Positions 14,301 to 27,844 of a stretch of DNA of 64,000 nt are shown in pieces. The DNA comes from Agelaius tricolor (taxonomy: Eukaryota; Chordata; Aves; Passeriformes; Icteridae). The notes beneath the pieces are model-generated. The model saw only the letters and a list, made by a program, of their open reading frames with translations, had not been told where the DNA came from and did not search any database. The DNA lies in NCBI GenBank assembly GCA_023055355.1, contig JALJCS010000001.1, positions 95,713,381-95,777,380 of the forward strand. Reading direction: 5' to 3'. The position numbers were made by a program, and so were the translations under genes. Position 1 is the stretch's first letter. Each line of letters opens with the position of its first letter.

Positions 14301-17300
14301 GGGGATAGGAATTCAGAAACTGTTTTCACTGCCTCTGTCCTTCCAGAGAAGGACATTTTTATTTAGGAACTGGAATCACCATGGTCACTGAAGCCAACAA
14401 TATTTTTATTCCATAATTTAGTGAGAGAAAGATTGCTCTCTAAAACCACTGCTGTTAGCAGTAAGTAGAAAGATTTTATTATGTGTGTGTGTTGGCGTTA
14501 GGACTGTTACTGAAATAGGTTTTCTGATTCCCTACCTGAAATATAACATGAAGAATTCAGCTTTCATGAGTCGTGCATCAGCAGCTATATTTAACAAATT
14601 CTTTAAACTCTCAGATTTGAGCAATAATTTAAATTATGACAGTATTGATATAAACCAGGCTTGAAATATAACAGCAGGATTATCTGGGCAGAATGAGTGT
14701 TAGAAAGGAAACCCCGTGTTAAGTGAGGTGTTCCAACACAAATGTGGAGGACTTTTTGTGACTGAGATCCAGTGTAACACTTTTCACACGTTCTTGGACA
14801 TGAATGTGTGTTGTGTGTACCATGGAGGCATATGGAAGAAGCAGAATCCAAGCATTTGTTTTAGGCTAGCTTGTATGAGAAGCTGGATGTTATTGCATAA
14901 ATGGGATCTGTTGGTAATTCTCTTTTGAAACGCCATATACCATACCTGCTACAGGCTCTGCTCAGTGGTGCAGATGATTTCTTTTCTGAATATAATCAAA
15001 AGTATTCTTTAGGTCATGTACAGTTTTCCTTTAAGGCAGTAAAAAGTGTCTTTGATTTATGGGTGTATGTAAACTAGACAGACAAATGGAGCTGATTCAA
15101 CCAAACACAAACAACTGTTTTGGCAAATATATAATGTATTTTTGATTAATAAATTGAAAATTATGGTTTTAATTTTTCCTTGTAGATATGATTGTCAGCT
15201 CCTGATGATAAGGTAAAGTGCAGGATGATTTATCAAAGTAATCTGATAAACAATATCCAGTTAATTCAGACATGCAGTTCTCATTGAATATTACAAATAG
15301 TGTTGCAGGTTTTTAGGGTCATCACAAGGAAAAATGAATAAATCAGACCATAAAGCTTGTTCATTTTGTGACCTGGACTAGCCTTTCCATCATGAGATGG
15401 AAAAGCAGTAAAACCAAAGGTGTTCAGTTTTCCTTCAAAATAAATCTAAACAGACTTTCAAAGTGTTTTAAAAATGATGTGAAGACATATAATTCAATTT
15501 TCAGTTTCAAGTCAATTTTGACTGGCTTGACTGAAAAAGAGGTTTATGTAATGGTACCATGACTTCCTAGTTTTTACTGATTTCAAACCACAAATATTTG
15601 GAAGTAACTTTAAAAATGTTCTTAAAAGGAAAAATTAATGGCAGTTTGTGTTTCCCCTCCTCCTTTACTAGATAAACCATATTAGCAGTGAATGAAAACC
15701 ACACACGTTTGAAAGTTTTGCAGTGTTCTGTCCTACTTGTTTTTCAGTTCAGCATTACTCTAAGGCCATCCTGGAAGTAACACCCTGATTTGATGTTATC
15801 AATGCAGTAACGGATATCTGTAAGGAGGCTGACTATTCCTATTTACAACCAGAATCACTGTTGCTTAAGAAGCACCAGACCACACCATTAACACTAAATT
15901 AACCATGTTAATTTAGAGGACATGGATCACAGCTTTTTGAAAGAAGATTTTTCTTTATAAATTTTTCTTAAAATCTCTTTTGTATATCCTCTTCCACCTG
16001 AACTCCATGACAAAATGATTGGATATTCTATCAGACTCAAAAAAAGAAATTTTGTCTTCTATTTATGTCCCTAGCAAAGACCCATGAAGATAATGGGTTG
16101 ATGAGACCAGAACAGAAGCAGGAGACATAGTACAGAAAGGGGAGGGTGAGGGAGCGAGGACAGCAAGGGGAGGCACTGAATAAGGAAGACTGGATTCAGC
16201 ACAGTCACAGAACGACAAAAGGAATAATTATTCATTAATTATTCATTCATTTGCCAGGTGGAAACTGGAGAGTGGAACAATAAAAATTGCTTGAACAGGG
16301 CCAAAGGGTGGGGAGCAATATCCTTATTGAGATAAAATTAATTGAAATGAACTAATAAGTGTGATTTGCAATTCTGTCATTGTACTCATGCCTTCTCAGA
16401 CCTACTAAAGGTCTTTAAATTCCTTGTGTAATTTCTCCAGTGAAAAATCTTTATCTAAACTGGCAAAAAAGTGTAATCCTCCTTATGTTTGCTCATGTCT
16501 GCAAATGTCAGCTTCATGTTTGTTATCATGTCCAAAATTTTCATGTCCCTTTTTATTTTCCCCTTTCCAGTAGAGCTTTGGCAAGATTAAATGTGCAGTT
16601 TTAATCACAAGAAATTGGTATGAATTAGGGAAATTTATATTTCAGCTGGGGGCAAAGAAATCTAACCTTTAATTTTCACCAGCTGACCAGAGCTCATGGT
16701 ACAGAATTGGATTCAATTCATAGAATCTACCTGACGCATGTATAAAAATGTTGTTTGAGAGAATTCTGAGGTAATAACAGGGTAAGAAGTGAACAGATGA
16801 AACATTTGACTTCATTTAAAAGTGAACTGACAGGAGTTATGCGGCTTATAAAAATGTCTGAGTAACATTTTTTATTAAATAAATGTAAAACTACTTTTTC
16901 CTCTCAGAGACATCAGTGTAGTTTTGATTCAAATGGCAGCATGTGCAATTAAAATTCAAACAGCCAAGAAATCAAAAAGAAAAAGAAAGTATTAATGTCT
17001 TGTAATGTACAGATATATTGTTTTTTGAATTGTCACTGGAATATTCTTGAAAGGAGTTAATCATGGACTGTTAATCACACAAAACTTCTAACCATATAAA
17101 ATTCAATTTCCCAAGTATCTTTCTAGAACATGAAAGTCTGAAAGTTTACAAAGTTTAAATTTCATGTAAATGAAACAATATAATTGGAACATATACATTG
17201 AGATGTAAGATGTGGAAATTTCCTTTAACTGCATCACATTAAGAGATCAAAATGAATGACATTCTCAACAGTACTGGAAAATGAGTATGACTTGAGAGTA

Positions 17301-18420
17301 AATATTTAGATTATAATTATCTGGTAAATGTGTCCAAACTGTCAATTATGTACTATTTGTATAGTGTCATGAAGGATGAGGTAATGATCTATGCCTTTAA
17401 AAAACAATGAAGGAGTTAAATCTAAGTTATTTCCTCGCTTAGCTGAACTTCTGAGATTAGCACATGCTTTAAAAGGATCTTAATCACATTCTGTTTAGTT
17501 TACTTTTTCCTCTGTGGGTCCCCATTCCTGCCATCAGTCTAGTACAAGACAGGCAATTGTGGCATGTCTGATATTCAGGCTGACACCAGAAATGGTCAGT
17601 CTATGGAATTGAATACTGGAAACAGTGCTAAGAATGAGACTGGTGAATAAACTTTAAAAAATTGCTCCTTGGAGAGCCTGAAACAGTTGCAAAGTCAAGT
17701 ACCAAAGAAGAAATGTTTGAGGAAACCCATAGAAAACAAATTCTAGACAGGTTACTTGACACTTTTGATGTCAGGATGTGGAAAAAATAACTCCACAGAA
17801 AGACACACTTAGATGAAACTTCTGAGGAATAGCTTACCTCTAAATGCAGTTTATAAGAGAACATTGCATTCATTGATGGCGTTGGCAAGCTGAGGACATG
17901 GCTCTCTATATGATTAAACTAAAAATAGCTACAGGAAAAATGACCAACTATGGGCAGTTTGACTTTAGGAAAACTATTTGATAGGGTGTTTGTGACAGCT
18001 GAAGAGCAGATGAAAGTTGCACTGGGCAGATGCTAAAACAAAGAGGTGTGATGAAGACTTAGGTTGTTTGGAGGATTGAATGCAACAGCAAAAGAGCAGC
18101 CTTACAGAGCTTTTAAATGAAGGTGTGTAGCAACCTCAGATTTGCAGCTATTAGAAAAGTAAAGTGTCTGGGAGAAGGGACAATAAGTACAGAGAAGGAA
18201 AGTACAGTACAACTGAGAAATAAATATTGTGAGATCAAAATTGAATTCAACTCTAATACAGATTAAGGAAAAGGAAAGAAACTTGGCCACTTTAATAAAT
18301 TTAGAAATTTTCATAAAAGTAAAAACTGGCATTAAGATATAAGAATATAAAACAAAACAGAGGAAGCAAGTTTTCTATGTCATAACTTTAGCAGTATTTG
18401 TGTTAATGGCAGTGGTCAGA
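11318..18420. other. Gene-free stretch
   Basis: No gene or clear transposon. Visible details are a short AT-rich near-tandem (AATTATTCATT twice) at 16226-16250, a purine-rich patch at about 16130-16180, and a 10-bp inverted pair at 13734-13743 and 13762-13771. The segment about 13730-14030 is richer in C, G and CpG than its neighbours and has a 74-codon open frame, but no domain is recognisable. A tRNA-like A-box match at 12437-12451 is discussed as a finding. Confidence 0.55.
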
Positions 18421-18960
18421 CTGTGGATGGATATCTTTCACACATTGCAAAAATGCAATGGCAAATAGACGGAAATTTGCTATTGCACAGAAACCATGTA
18501 ATAAAACATAGCAGCAGCCTTGAGCATAACCAGCCTCAGATTCAGTTTACCCAGGTTCTGACCCTTGGAACCTCATGGCCCACCTGCCTCGCACAGACAA
18601 ACTCTGGCAAATGGGTGGGTCTCAACCAAACAATTCAGACACACCCTTTCAGCAGTCCTTGGCTTGGGTTTCTAGGTCCCTGCAGTAGTCAACTCTCAGG
18701 TCTTCTGGTCTCCCCAGCACAGGCTTATGGCTGCTCCAGTAGCTGTCTCCCAGATCTCATGTATGCATGCAGGATACAGAGTCATTCTGTCCAGGAAAAC
18801 CAACAGAGTTTGATAAAACAGGGTAGGCTGCACTGATCAGCCCCATCTGTTCAAACATATGGTCAGACAAGTGTCCTGACCAGGTCCTGTTTACATGTGA
18901 CAGTCCCCCTTAAGCCTCATATTTACTTTCCCATCCCTGTTTGTTCCTGCACAAACTACC
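18421..18960. other. Possible unclassified LTR-type repeat segment
   Basis: Composition changes sharply here: more C and G, fewer stops, and a plus-strand open frame of 137 codons with no recognisable domain. The minus strand has a promoter-free, LTR- or retroviral-leader-like feel and directly adjoins a CR1. I cannot define termini (no clear TG...CA or target duplication) and cannot name a family. It could also be ordinary unique sequence. Confidence 0.3.
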
Positions 18961-19048
18961 TGGATCCTTCCCTTTCTCCATCTTTTCTTCTTCCATAAAC
19001 ATGCCATAATAAGCCTCATAGAATCCCAAGATTCTCTTCTGCACCAAT

Positions 19049-19537
19049 AATCACAGAATCACAGAATGGGTACAACTGGAAGGGACCACAGTGGGTAATC
19101 TGGTCCAACCTCCCTGCTCGGGGTGATCCTAGGCCACCTGGCACAGGAATGGGTCCAGACAGTTCTTGAATATATCCAGTGAGGGAGACTCCAAAACCTC
19201 TCTGGGCAGTCTGTTTCAGTGCTCAGTCACATGTACAGTAAAGTTCTTCCTCATGTTCAGGTGGACAAATGTTCTGTGCATCAGTTTCTGCCCATTGCCT
19301 CTTGTCCTATTGCTTGTCACTGCTGAGAAGAGCTCAGAAACCTCCTCTTGACTTCCTCCCTTCAGATACTGATAGACCTTGATGAATTCCCCTCTCAGTT
19401 GTCTCTGCTCTAGACTGAACAGGCTCAGCTCCTTCAGCCTCTCCTTGAATGAGAGATGCTCCAGTCCCATAATCATATTTTTTCCCCTCCACTGGGCCTG
19501 TTCCAGGAGCTCCATGTTTCTCCTGTACTGAGGAGCC
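19049..19537 (-). mobile_element. CR1 LINE 3' end, about 490 bp
   Basis: The plus strand opens with two copies of the 8-bp CR1 tail (AATCACAGAATCACAG), then GGTACAACTGGAAGGGACCA. It continues with blocks typical of the CR1 3' untranslated region read backwards, such as CTCTCTGGGCAGTCTGTTTCAG, TTCTTCCTCATGTTCAGGTGG and CTCAGCTCCTTCAGCCTCTCC, ending near 19537. The element is on the minus strand and truncated upstream, with no ORF2 retained. Its sequence differs from the short tails elsewhere in the window, so it belongs to a different CR1 subfamily. Minus-strand open frames of 88 and 99 codons fall inside it and are not genes. Confidence 0.93.
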
Positions 19538-21319
19538 CATGAATGCCACGTTTGGGTGTGTGTGGGAATAGACAGTGAGGTGAATCAGAAAACTTCTCAA
19601 CTAGACACATCGTGATGGGTTTCACCCTAGTCCATGGACCTCCCAGGACATATGTGGAAAGGCCTTGTCAGGAGCTCAGGTCTCTGATAGGGTTAAAAGG
19701 GGGTCTTCAGCACAAAAACTGAAAGCACAGCAAGGGGGGAAAGGATGTAAATATATATCAGCAAGGAATAAAACAAAGTGTTATTTTTCTTTTGACTAAC
19801 TTATCCACCACGCACCAGTTGGATTCACTGGGCTGGAATATGGAATCTGGAAGTCAGACAAAGTCTATTTTATTCATAATGTTAAATGTCAATATAAATA
19901 ACTTTTCTCTATTAGAAATCCTTGTGTGCTTTCATAACTGCAAACACATTTTTTGTAATTATTGATTTTCCTGAGAAGAATACAGTTCCTCTACAGAATT
20001 GTAGGCAGGTTTGGATTATATTACATTTTAAATTAGCAAAAATCTGTCTGCTTTATGTTAAGTCTGCAGAAAAGGAACACTACAAAAGAAAAGTTTGTTC
20101 ACTTCCTTTTTAAAATTTTTGTATATTTTTCTGCAGCAGCCTGTCTGTGATTATCCATTATTTTTTTAAAATCTAGACTTTTTGGCAATTAATGGAACAT
20201 ATTACATGAAAAGGCAGTTACTTGTTATCATTAATAAAGGAGCATGGCATCAGAAAAAAACAAAACAACTCTGTTAGCATACTTAACTGTAGAGATTTAT
20301 TCAAAACACTTATCAATGTTTCAGATAAAGCATATAAAAGCCTAAACACATTTATTTATAGAAAATGAGACAGAGCTATGCAGCTGGGCTTGTAAGATCA
20401 TTTGTTTATAATGTATGTCATTTCAGGACAGAGGAAAACCAACAACTTTATTCAAATAATGAAAATGCAACTGTGTTGTATGTGATGTAAATAGGACTAA
20501 GGGAACTGGAAAGTGGTGGACAATCCTGAGAGGAAATAAAAAACATGAATACTTTGCCATGCATGTCATATGGAAGCCAGTAATAGAAAACAGCTAACAG
20601 CTTTCTCTTTTCTCATTATGTGAGAGAGAAAACCAGAAAGTATTGAATATCTAATTAAAGTCACTGTTTATAAAAGGCAGAGTAGGAGAAAGCTTGAATT
20701 AGCCTGTACTGACAGCATGGAAAAGTTTTATCTCAAGGTTGTAAAAGGACTGGTTTTGTACCTTCATAAACTATTCAGTCAGCTGAGGCCTTTTCAGGAA
20801 GCTTTGGTGTCTGAAAAAACCTAATTTGTAAAAATATGTATTTCTGACAAAACAAAGTATCAACAAATTCCTTAATTAAAACCAAAAATGTTTCAAATAT
20901 ATATTGATATTTTGATTAAACTTTTGACAAATGGTGTTCTTTCCATCTTTTGAGCTGGCATCTTCTGAATCCAAGGCAACTATAGTAACTAAATAAATGA
21001 AATAGTATGCAAAATTTTGATTGCCTAAGTTTGTTTTTATTTTTATTGTGAAGGATGGCTGAGATTTTTGTCTTACACAATGCTCTGAAATTCTGTTGAC
21101 AGCAAACAAGCATCTACAGTTTTTGACAAATTGGACTATAATTTCACATTTAAAATATGCCTGCTATTTATATTTCAGAATAAATTTCTTAATTATCAAA
21201 GCTATGCATTTCCATTTTTATTCTGTTTTCGAGGAAAGAAGGTTATATATCTCATATTACTCCATTCCAATCATCTTGGAAAAAAAATGGTCTTGTACCA
21301 TGGCCTCAGGGGAGGTAGA
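19538..21319. other. Gene-free stretch between CR1 copies
   Basis: I see no gene. About 19540-19750 is moderately GC-rich and may be diverged repeat; the remainder is AT-rich with no recognisable feature. Short open frames here match nothing known. Confidence 0.5.
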
Positions 21320-21408
21320 GAATTACAGAATCATTTAGGTTGGAAAAAACCCTTAAAATCATCAAGTTTAACTGCCAAGTCTATCACTAAACCCCATCCC
21401 TAAGTATT
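21320..21408 (-). mobile_element. CR1 LINE, short 3' end fragment
   Basis: The plus strand reads GAATTACAGAATCATTTAGG, then TTGGAAAAAACCCTTAAAATC and an 'aactgccaag...cactaaacc' block. This is the reverse complement of a CR1 3' end of the subfamily that uses 'tttaggttgg' rather than 'tttgggttgg'. It is minus-strand, strongly truncated and non-coding. It lies about 120 bp from another CR1 in the same orientation. Confidence 0.85.
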
Positions 21409-21530
21409 TATTGCAGTGCATTAGGCCTTCTGCTGAGAAAATGAACCAACAGGCCAAATATTGGCATTTATTTTGACTTCTGCAGTTGGAACAGTCAGAG
21501 GGACGCATGAGAAGAAAGATGGTGTCATTA

Positions 21531-22850
21531 ATAGAATCACAGAATGCCTTGGATTGGAATAGATCTTAAGGATCATCTATTTCTAGCCCCCCACCCAGTG
21601 CCATGGACAGGGATGGCACCCACCAGTAGAGGTTATAATGAGCCAGGTTCCAGCAGAGAGGCACATGTCCTGATGCATCACTTCGGGGATCAAAGGCTGG
21701 TTGGGTACCAGTGGTAACATAATTCTTTAACATGCCATCCCAGATAGATTAGTTAACTCATGGAGCCAGTAAAGGTATGACCGACCAGCTGGTAGTTCTA
21801 TGGGTCTTCCTTCTTGTCCTTTTGAAGACCAGGTGGCATTTGCCATATTCCAACCATCAGGCACCCCTCCTGATCTCCATGACCTTTCAAAGATGGATGT
21901 GAGTGGCTTCTCATCAGGGGCCCATGGAGTCACGGATCTCAAGTTTGCCTAAATATCCTCTAAACTAATTCTGCTTGACCCAGAGGAAGTCTTCCAACAC
22001 TCCTTTACTCTGGTCTCCTGGGTCAGATATTCCCAAGGGCTGATCTTGTCAGTGAAGACCAGTGCAAAGAGGGCATTCAATAACTCTGCCTCTCTGCATC
22101 CTCTGTTGCCAGGGCACCCCCTCCACAAAGTAACAGGCCCAATTTATCTTTAATTCTCCTTTTATTTTTGATGTATTTGAAAAAGCCTTTCTTGTTGTCC
22201 TTGACATCTTTGACCAGTTTTAATTCCAGATGAGCCTTGGCCTTCTTTGCCTCATTTCTCCTTACTCTGACAACCTCTCTCTATTCATTCCAAATGGCCT
22301 GACCCTGCTTCCATCTCCTGTGTATTTCCTGCTTACTCTTCAGTAATGACAGGAGTTCTTTGTTCATCCTTGCATCACCTTTGCTCAATTACTTGCTCAT
22401 CTGGATGCATCTTTCTTGAGCCTGGAGGAAGTGATCTGTGAATATCAACCATCTCTCTTGGACCTCTCCTCCCTGCAGGACCTATCCCCATGGGATTATG
22501 CCGAGGAGATCCCTGAAGAGGCTAAAGTTATCTCTCTGAAGTCCATGGTAGTCATCTTGTGGCTTGCTCTCTCCTGGCCAGATACTGAGCTCCACAATCT
22601 CACTGTCACTTCAGCCAAGGCTGTGCTCAACATTCACATCCCCAACGAGGCCTTCCCTGTTAGTGCAGTAACAGCACACAATTCCTTGGAGGATTCTCCA
22701 CTAGCCATGCAGGACATTGTCACCAATGCTTTCCAGAAACCTCCTGGACTGTTTGTGCTTTGCTGTGTTGAATCACCAGCAGATGTGAGGTTATATTTTT
22801 GGCTGTTTGAACTTGCTCAAGGCATTTCCTCTTAAGCTCTTTACAGACAG
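21531..22850 (-). mobile_element. CR1 LINE with partial ORF2, internally deleted
   Basis: The left edge is a CR1 3' tail (ATAGAATCACAGAATGCCTT, then TTGGATTGGAATAGATC). About 100 bases later the minus strand is already in the reverse-transcriptase part of ORF2, and by about 22600-22800 in the endonuclease part. A complete element would have more than a kilobase of polymerase sequence between, so most of it was deleted, or two CR1 copies abut. The upstream boundary near 22850 is set where recognisable endonuclease sequence fades. It is inactive. Confidence 0.85.
21740..22830 (-). pseudogene. CR1 ORF2 remnant (endonuclease and reverse transcriptase)
   Basis: Minus-strand translation around 22650-22780 shows the CR1 endonuclease signature: HICW, a stop, then FNTAKHKQSRRFLESIGDN, followed downstream by LTNREGLVGDV and SLG-SDSEIVEL. 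Further on, at about 21730-21940, a frame contains IFERSWRSGGVPDGW-NMAN, matching the region just before the first reverse-transcriptase motifs. In an intact CR1 this protein nicks target DNA and copies the element's RNA. Here stops and frame changes interrupt it and the catalytic YADD region is absent, so no function remains. The 139-codon plus-strand frame at 22416-22835 is an antisense shadow. Confidence 0.85.
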
Positions 22851-25800
22851 CTCAGGAGGAACCAAAATACTTGCTAAAGCCTGAAGTATTAAACCAGGCT
22901 CAGATGATTGCTCAATCAGCAGAAAAGCACACAGTTCTGTGCAAAACCAATCTACTGCCATGACCTGGTTTCACCCAGAAGTATGGTACTTGGTGACAGA
23001 TATGTCATTGCACAAAACTTTGCTTTTTGTTACTGATATAAAAGATGAATGTCATTGAGCAGAGAGTCATTACAAGTTCCACAGAAGTATTATGCCTATG
23101 TGGAATTGGCACTGGATGCCAAGACTATTTGCACTAAAGATATAAAAAAACCTACAAAGTTATACCTCCAACTTTCAGCTTTTTGCTCACCTCTGAGACA
23201 TTACTCTTACCTATAGCTGGAAAAGTAACAAAGAGTTGGAGAGCATTCTGTCTCATTACTTCAAGATTTGGGATAGGTTTTCCATTCTTGCTTGCTTTCA
23301 CCCTCAGGCAATATACAATTCAGCTGTTCAAGCCTTAATGTGAGTTTTATACATTTTCCTGACTCTGCTTGAAGCAATCTCACTTATATTGCAGGTGAAC
23401 AAAAAAGAACTGGTCCATTTAATATTCTGTTCTCATTTGCATTATGTTACTAATAGTATTTTATTTCGCATATTAATATCACCAATAATCCATGTTTTCC
23501 CTCTTCATGTACTTGGGAAAGGCTATAGGGAAATTCTAATTCTTTTGTGTTAATGGACTTGCATTACAGTTCTGCCAGCCAAGTTGGAATGAGTCACTGA
23601 CTCTCAAAAATGCCATTCATTTTCTTTAATATTTTGACCTTTGCAAATTTCTCTTTGGCTATTCCTTCCAATGTTTAGAAACAGACAGGGAAGAGAATAT
23701 TTAAAATGAAAAGCAGCAGCTAGCTTTAAAAAATCAAAAGAAATATTTTAGCATTTTCAGGTTAACATTTTCCATTAAAGTATCATTTTTAAAATTGGCT
23801 TAAGAGGAAGAGTAGAGGCATCAAAATATGAAAAGAAAGCAAATTCAGGGTGAAGTCCACTTCTTGGATGGAGACTGAATGAACAGACCTTGTAAGTGGT
23901 CTGTAGAACTTGTAAATTAAAGTTGCAAATTTGCAATGAATTTCATGTGTGAAAAGAAAATTGCTTTATGACTGCTTCATTCTCCTGAGAAGAGACTAAG
24001 AAGCAGAGACTTGCCTTGCTACTTGGCATGTAACAACATGCAAATTGCAAGGCTTTCTTATGACAGTTTAGTACTGTTTATTCAAATTGCCAACTTTTCT
24101 GCTCCTTAGGCCTACTCTGCCCTCATCTTTCCAAGAAAGGGTGGGACAGAACTGAGGACTTTTAGAGGCAATTTATCTTCCCACTGCAAGTCCCACTGCA
24201 AAATGAAAACTGATTTTTTCAATTCTCCTTTTCATTTTTATTTCCTTCAGAAAATTCATAGAGACTATCTCATAAAGAACATCCATCCAACAGCATTATT
24301 ATTTAAAATTATGACCACTTAGCTCCTGCATGAGCAGTAAAACTAGAAAAATATTATTGCTGAATATTGGGGTGTAAACAATGTAGGGTGTTCTTGGGAA
24401 GAAGCACAGCTTCCTTCACTGTGTCTCCCCCACACCAGTATAAAAATCCCTTAGTTCTCTCACCTACACTAACTTCAATCCTAAAATGTTAATACTTAAG
24501 CACATTCTCTCTTAGAAACAGTGATGTAAAACCAAACTTCATGAAGCTTGTTCTCTGTCTAAAAATGAATTATCTACCAGCAGTGAGTTAGATGAGGTAG
24601 GGATACAACCCAGTGAAAGCATATCCAACCTGTCTTTCTGAACTTACAACAAAGAGAGGAGAGAAACTTGCTCTGGGTACACAGATCAACCATTTCTAAG
24701 TATTGAACTCCAAAATATTTGGGAAGATAGACAGGACTTTCTTAAAACAGCTACTTTAACCTCATTTGGTACCTGCAAGTTTACCTCTAAATGCATGTGT
24801 TTATAAACAGGAATAATAAAATAGTACTGTTAATCAAGATGAAAACAGTGCATGTTTTTAATAGGGTAATTTTGTCCTCAAATCTAAGTCCAAATCAGAA
24901 AATTACTATATCTGATGAGAAACCTCAGTATTGCTTCACAACCATCCTCTTCAGGACTTTTAGCAGGAAGGAGACAGAGCTGAGGATGACATCTGTGTAA
25001 ACAGATTATATTTTCCTTTTTTAATATGACAGATTAAATACTGCTTACTTTTTATGTTATCCTACTACTACAACTCTTCTTCTATGGGATGCTATCACTC
25101 ATTTTCCTCCTGAAACAGTAGAAATTCTGTTAAATTTTCATCTATAATATTTCATTGAAACAACATTAAGTGACCATTTATGGTAATCTCTTCAAACACT
25201 TGCTGAAATTTTGCTAATTCTGGGTGCATGAATATGGTACCCTTGTGTCTTCAATGGAAAAAGAATCATTCCACGAACTTTTTTTTTTTAAGTTTTTCTA
25301 TCCTTTACCTTTCTAATTATGGGGGAGAAGAAGGATGGAAAGAAAGGAAGGGAGCTAGAGAAAGCTGGAGAAAGAAGGCAAGATACAAATAAAGGCTTAG
25401 ATATTTAGTGCTGTACAAAATTTAGTGCTCTGCAAATTAAAACATTTGTGTTTTAAAGTCTTCTCCTAACAGAAAGTTTATCATTTTTCAAAACAACATT
25501 GAAAACAAACCTCAAATTTTTCACTCTTGAAAATGAACTGTTAATGAATTCAGATGTCTGTGGCTTCTCAGATACTTATGCAATTTGACAATGTTATCCC
25601 TCAGCCAGTATTTATGAGCCGCTTCCTGAACTGTAACTCCACATACTGCCACCAGCTGTCTTAAAATGAGGAGCAGTTTGTCGCTGAGTTCCAGGGGGAG
25701 GGCATGGAGAATACACCCAGCTCAACTGTAGCACACCCTTCTCCTCTGCCAGCTTTTTTCCTGTCCTCTGTCAGCCTTCACTGACCTTGAAGATATCTGA

Positions 25801-27768
25801 CGCCTTTGGGCTTTCTGATCCCACAAACAGAATAAAGTGCATATGTACTGCATAAACACTACCAAGAACTGTCCCACAGAAGCTAGAATTTCTGTCACAT
25901 TTCTTGAGTGACAGAGAGAGCTTGCAATGCTTGAAGAGGATTACAGCCTGCCTGCAAAAGTACAGCTTCAGCCTCACAGTACTCCTCAATCTGCAACTGC
26001 AGATTGGCGTGGCAATGGAGGAGTCATATTTTGATTCACATACATCAAGTTGATATTTCAGTGCCTTGTAAAATGTCTGTTGGGTGGAAGAAGTCAGGAT
26101 AAGATGATAGAATTTGTCTGCATGCCAAGGAGGCATATTTTGTTCTGGTGCTAGAAAATTTCCCCATTTATGGTTTTAGCATAGGTGAATACTCTGGCTT
26201 CACAGAATATGGGTGCCAGTCAGTCATATTTTATGTGATGTACAGGCAAAACCCAAGCTTAGGTGTTTGAATGTACTTCCATGCAAAAATACCTGTGACA
26301 GTGATGCAGAAATTTAATCTGAAAATAAGTAGTAAAAATATCCATTAAGCTAACACAGAAGTTTATATTTAAAGATTCCTTCACTGACAAAGTTGGATTA
26401 TTTTGTGATTATGCATAACCACGTCTAACAGACTGCAGATGACATTGTTCTTCAAAATGGAAGAAAAAATTTCCTCATAGCATCTGGCATAGCTAGAACA
26501 AAGTGGACAGAAATCACTGCTGGCATTTTAGATTACTTACTTTAAAAAATAGTATCAGCAATTTTGTGCATTCTCTGTCATCCAAGGGAAACAGAAGAGT
26601 TCACCTGGCTTATATCTTTTGGCTTGCTGGCCATGGTAGAAGAACTCATTTAGTCCTAAAGGATGTTTGAGTATGCCTTAAAACTTCTAGACAATAGACC
26701 TAAAAAGAAGTTATAAAAAGCTTTTGGGTCCTCTGCTCTGAAAAATCTTATTCCAAAGGTGGCCATATGTGGCTGAAAAATGCATCAAAATGCTTCAGTA
26801 AGAAAACCTAAGTATGGTTACAAATGGCACAAATTTACCAGAGAAACTTTTCTTCTTTCAGGTTTTCTCTTCTGAGTCTCTTTTCTGCATCTATTAATAC
26901 AAATTAGTGTATCTTATACTTTATAGAGATTTCTACAAGCAACAGAAAATAAAAAACGCAAAATTTTCAAAGCAATTATCTCAATTAAAAGACAATAGAC
27001 ACATATATATGGTTAAATTTTCTACATATCTGTGCCAATGAAAAGCTCTATTAAATACTTGGAGTTATCTGTAAAATGAACTTTTCCGTACACCTGGCAT
27101 CTAATAAGAGTATTAATATTTTCTTAAAGGACTTTTGCTCCATTGTACAATTTTTTTTACATTACAACCCTCAGGAAACTTTTTCCTACTGAAAAATGTG
27201 AGTAGAAAACAAAGGGGCAAGAGAATATGAAAGAAGAGAAGATGAATAATGGCTGAAAGCAGAAAGAATATAGTTAAGGATTAGTAGGGCAATGGATATG
27301 GTTTAGAAAAAAAAATCTGGGTTTTAATACCATCACTGCTGTTGCTCCTATCACTGATTTAGGAGTGCCATTCATTATTTCTGATAACTTCCTCCATCTG
27401 TAAATAGAAGCTGATGGCTTCCTATCAAACATTAGTGAAAAATAGAATATGAGAATTATTTTGACACCTCTTCTGTACTGTGCCTTTACATACTTAGTTA
27501 TCAGAGGTATAAAACAAATGTTTCAACAGTTAGGGGTGGGTGAGCACATAAACTAAAATAACAATGGAATTTAATATTTCTTTAAACTTGAATTGGACTT
27601 CTGACTCTTTGCTTACCTTACTTGAGGTGATTTTTCATTTGTATGTGCTCTAAACTTCCTGATTTCAGCGGGCCATAAAAACAGATGTGCTGAAATACAA
27701 ACACCATGAAAAGCTTGCTTTTGTGGTATTTCCAGCCTGAAAGGAAGCCAAAGATGTTAGAAATCCCT

Positions 27769-27844
27769 TGAGAAACCCTATTTCCAGCCTACTTTTGCAG
27801 ACAGATTTGCCTATAATTTCTTTTATGACTGTAACCAAAGATAG
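27769..27844 (-). repeat. Unidentified 76-bp element, left copy of an inverted pair
   Basis: The reverse complement of this segment aligns with 28815-28891. The core containing CAAATCTGTCTGCAAAA and GGCTGGAAATAGG differs at only about 3 of 44 positions, and identity over the full length is roughly 80-85%. Homology stops on both sides. I cannot assign it to a known family. It could be one terminal inverted repeat of a DNA transposon, a piece of a short interspersed repeat, or a duplicated fragment. Confidence 0.75.

Noticed and set aside
19216..19600. Overlapping minus-strand frames of 99 and 88 codons
   Set aside because: They fall mostly in CR1 3' non-coding sequence and share no domain with known proteins.
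22416..22835. 139-codon plus-strand frame as a gene
   Set aside because: It is the antisense of the CR1 endonuclease region, which is recognisable on the minus strand.
25771..26136. 121-codon minus-strand frame as an exon
   Set aside because: No recognisable domain or convincing splice context; similar lengths occur by chance in a window of this size.
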